In this document: in pieces, positions 6,137-6,539 of the stretch
How positions within the stretch are numbered: position 1 is the stretch's first letter
How the letters are laid out: each line of letters begins with the position of its first letter
Assembly (NCBI GenBank): GCA_947259435.1
Contig: CAMYMP010000011.1
Location: forward strand, 1 to 6,539
From: an uncultured Woeseiaceae bacterium
GTDB lineage: Bacteria > Pseudomonadota > Gammaproteobacteria > Woeseiales > Woeseiaceae
Length of the DNA: 6,539 nucleotides
Direction: 5' to 3'
Made by a program: the position numbers and the translations under genes
The notes under the pieces: generated by a model
What the model saw: the letters and a program-made list of their open reading frames with translations, nothing else
Databases searched by the model: none
Told to the model about the DNA's origin: nothing

Positions 6137-6539
6137 ATGGACGAAGGCGACACTGTGAGCTCAGAAAACTCTGAAGGAGCGAACTTTCTACAGACGAAAG
6201 TCGAGAAATCCGAGGGCGTGCTCGGTGATCTCGAAGCTGAGCTGCGGAAAATCGACGCCGAACTCGAAGCGCTTGCAGATCGACATCATCATTACGAATT
6301 GCTCGCGCAAATCTGTCGTTCACTCGAGGAACTGGATGCTTTTGGTGCCTCGCACCTGTTCTGGGACGATCATGACGGTCCGGACGATCCGATCGAACGT
6401 ATTCGCAATGTGGAATATATTGGCAATGCCCGCCGCAAGATTGACGACTTCGACCTGGACACGCTGTCCGAGTACATCGTCGAGCTCAAGCGGGAGTACC
6501 CGGAACAGGAAGCCGCATCGGTGCTGATGGAAGCGCACA
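6137..6539 (+). CDS. N-terminal part of a coiled-coil protein; possible AgmX/PglI-type linker (3' truncated, end suspect)
   Basis: A frame opens six bases after the second ExbD stop and stays open to the window end (134 codons). The ATG at 6137 has no good Shine-Dalgarno; GTG at 6155 (residue 7) has AAGG at 6144-6147 seven bases upstream and may be the true start. There is no signal peptide or membrane helix in the visible part, so this end is probably cytoplasmic. Residues about 18-67 are a charged heptad-like coiled coil (VLGDLEAELRKIDAELEALA), followed by SLEELDAFGASHLFWDD (62-78). From memory, proteins with such an N-terminus lie after ExbB/ExbD/ExbD and continue into a membrane helix and an AgmX/PglI TonB-like C-terminal domain; that is not visible here. 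Residues 103-134 nearly equal residues 91-122 of the first ExbD protein, with one E-to-D change, so the sequence after about residue 107 may not belong to this gene. Confidence 0.7.
   Translation, partial: MDEGDTVSSENSEGANFLQTKVEKSEGVLGDLEAELRKIDAELEALADRHHHYELLAQICRSLEELDAFGASHLFWDDHDGPDDPIERIRNVEYIGNARRKIDDFDLDTLSEYIVELKREYPEQEAASVLMEAH
6144..6147 (+). promoter_or_regulatory. Possible ribosome binding site favouring a GTG start at 6155
   Basis: AAGG (within GAAGGCG, 6143-6149) stands seven bases before GTG at 6155, whereas nothing purine-rich sits at the right distance before ATG 6137. Start choice changes only six residues at the N-terminus. Confidence 0.4.
6436..6539 (+). repeat. Terminal copy of the 104-bp direct repeat
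   Basis: This near-exact second copy of 5390-5493 runs to the last base of the window. It reads in the same frame relative to its host ORF as the original, so no stop is created. Its left edge shows an 18-base identical core (6442-6459) flanked by the two mismatches, the kind of microhomology at which chimeric joins or recombination events form. Whether it is biological or a library/assembly artefact cannot be decided here. Confidence 0.95.

Overview
The window reads as one plus-strand operon fragment from a moderately GC-rich Gram-negative bacterium. Two predicted outer-membrane lipoproteins (Lol-type lipoboxes without Asp at +2), a Sec-exported small protein and an ExbB/ExbD-type proton-channel module require a double-membrane envelope. 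Gene order and protein style resemble loci in gammaproteobacteria and deltaproteobacteria/Myxococcota; a gammaproteobacterium is my best guess, but this is inference and no taxonomic marker is present.

Layout: (1) the last 50 codons of an upstream gene end at 155. (2) A 1036-residue TPR-rich lipoprotein (152-3262) overlaps it by ATGA. (3) A 217-residue TPR lipoprotein follows (3281-3934). (4) A 116-residue exported protein of unknown function (3934-4284) is joined to it by a TAATG stop/start overlap. (5) A 186-bp non-coding gap (4285-4470) holds short direct and inverted repeats but no promoter or terminator I can defend. (6) A tight motor cassette follows: one ExbB/TolQ/MotA-family subunit (4471-5121) and two different ExbD/TolR-family subunits (5127-5630 and 5627-6130). 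(7) A coiled-coil protein starts near 6137 and runs off the end. No gene, RNA gene, mobile element or CRISPR array is seen on the minus strand.

Together the genes look like a trans-envelope energised machine: an inner-membrane proton channel with two non-identical peptidoglycan-side stators, a cytoplasmic coiled-coil protein that may continue into a membrane-spanning linker, and large TPR lipoproteins at the outer membrane. One ExbB plus two ExbDs beside TPR envelope proteins recalls the Myxococcus AglR-AglQ-AglS motor with its Glt/Nfs envelope complex, and the related but poorly characterised loci in other proteobacteria. Function here (motility, polymer transport, envelope maintenance) cannot be settled from sequence.

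Two points deserve attention. The first ExbD has Asn where the family's proton-carrying Asp is expected, while the second keeps the Asp. The last about 100 bases of the window repeat an internal piece of the first ExbD gene almost perfectly, which may be an assembly or library chimera and makes the 3' end of the last gene unreliable.
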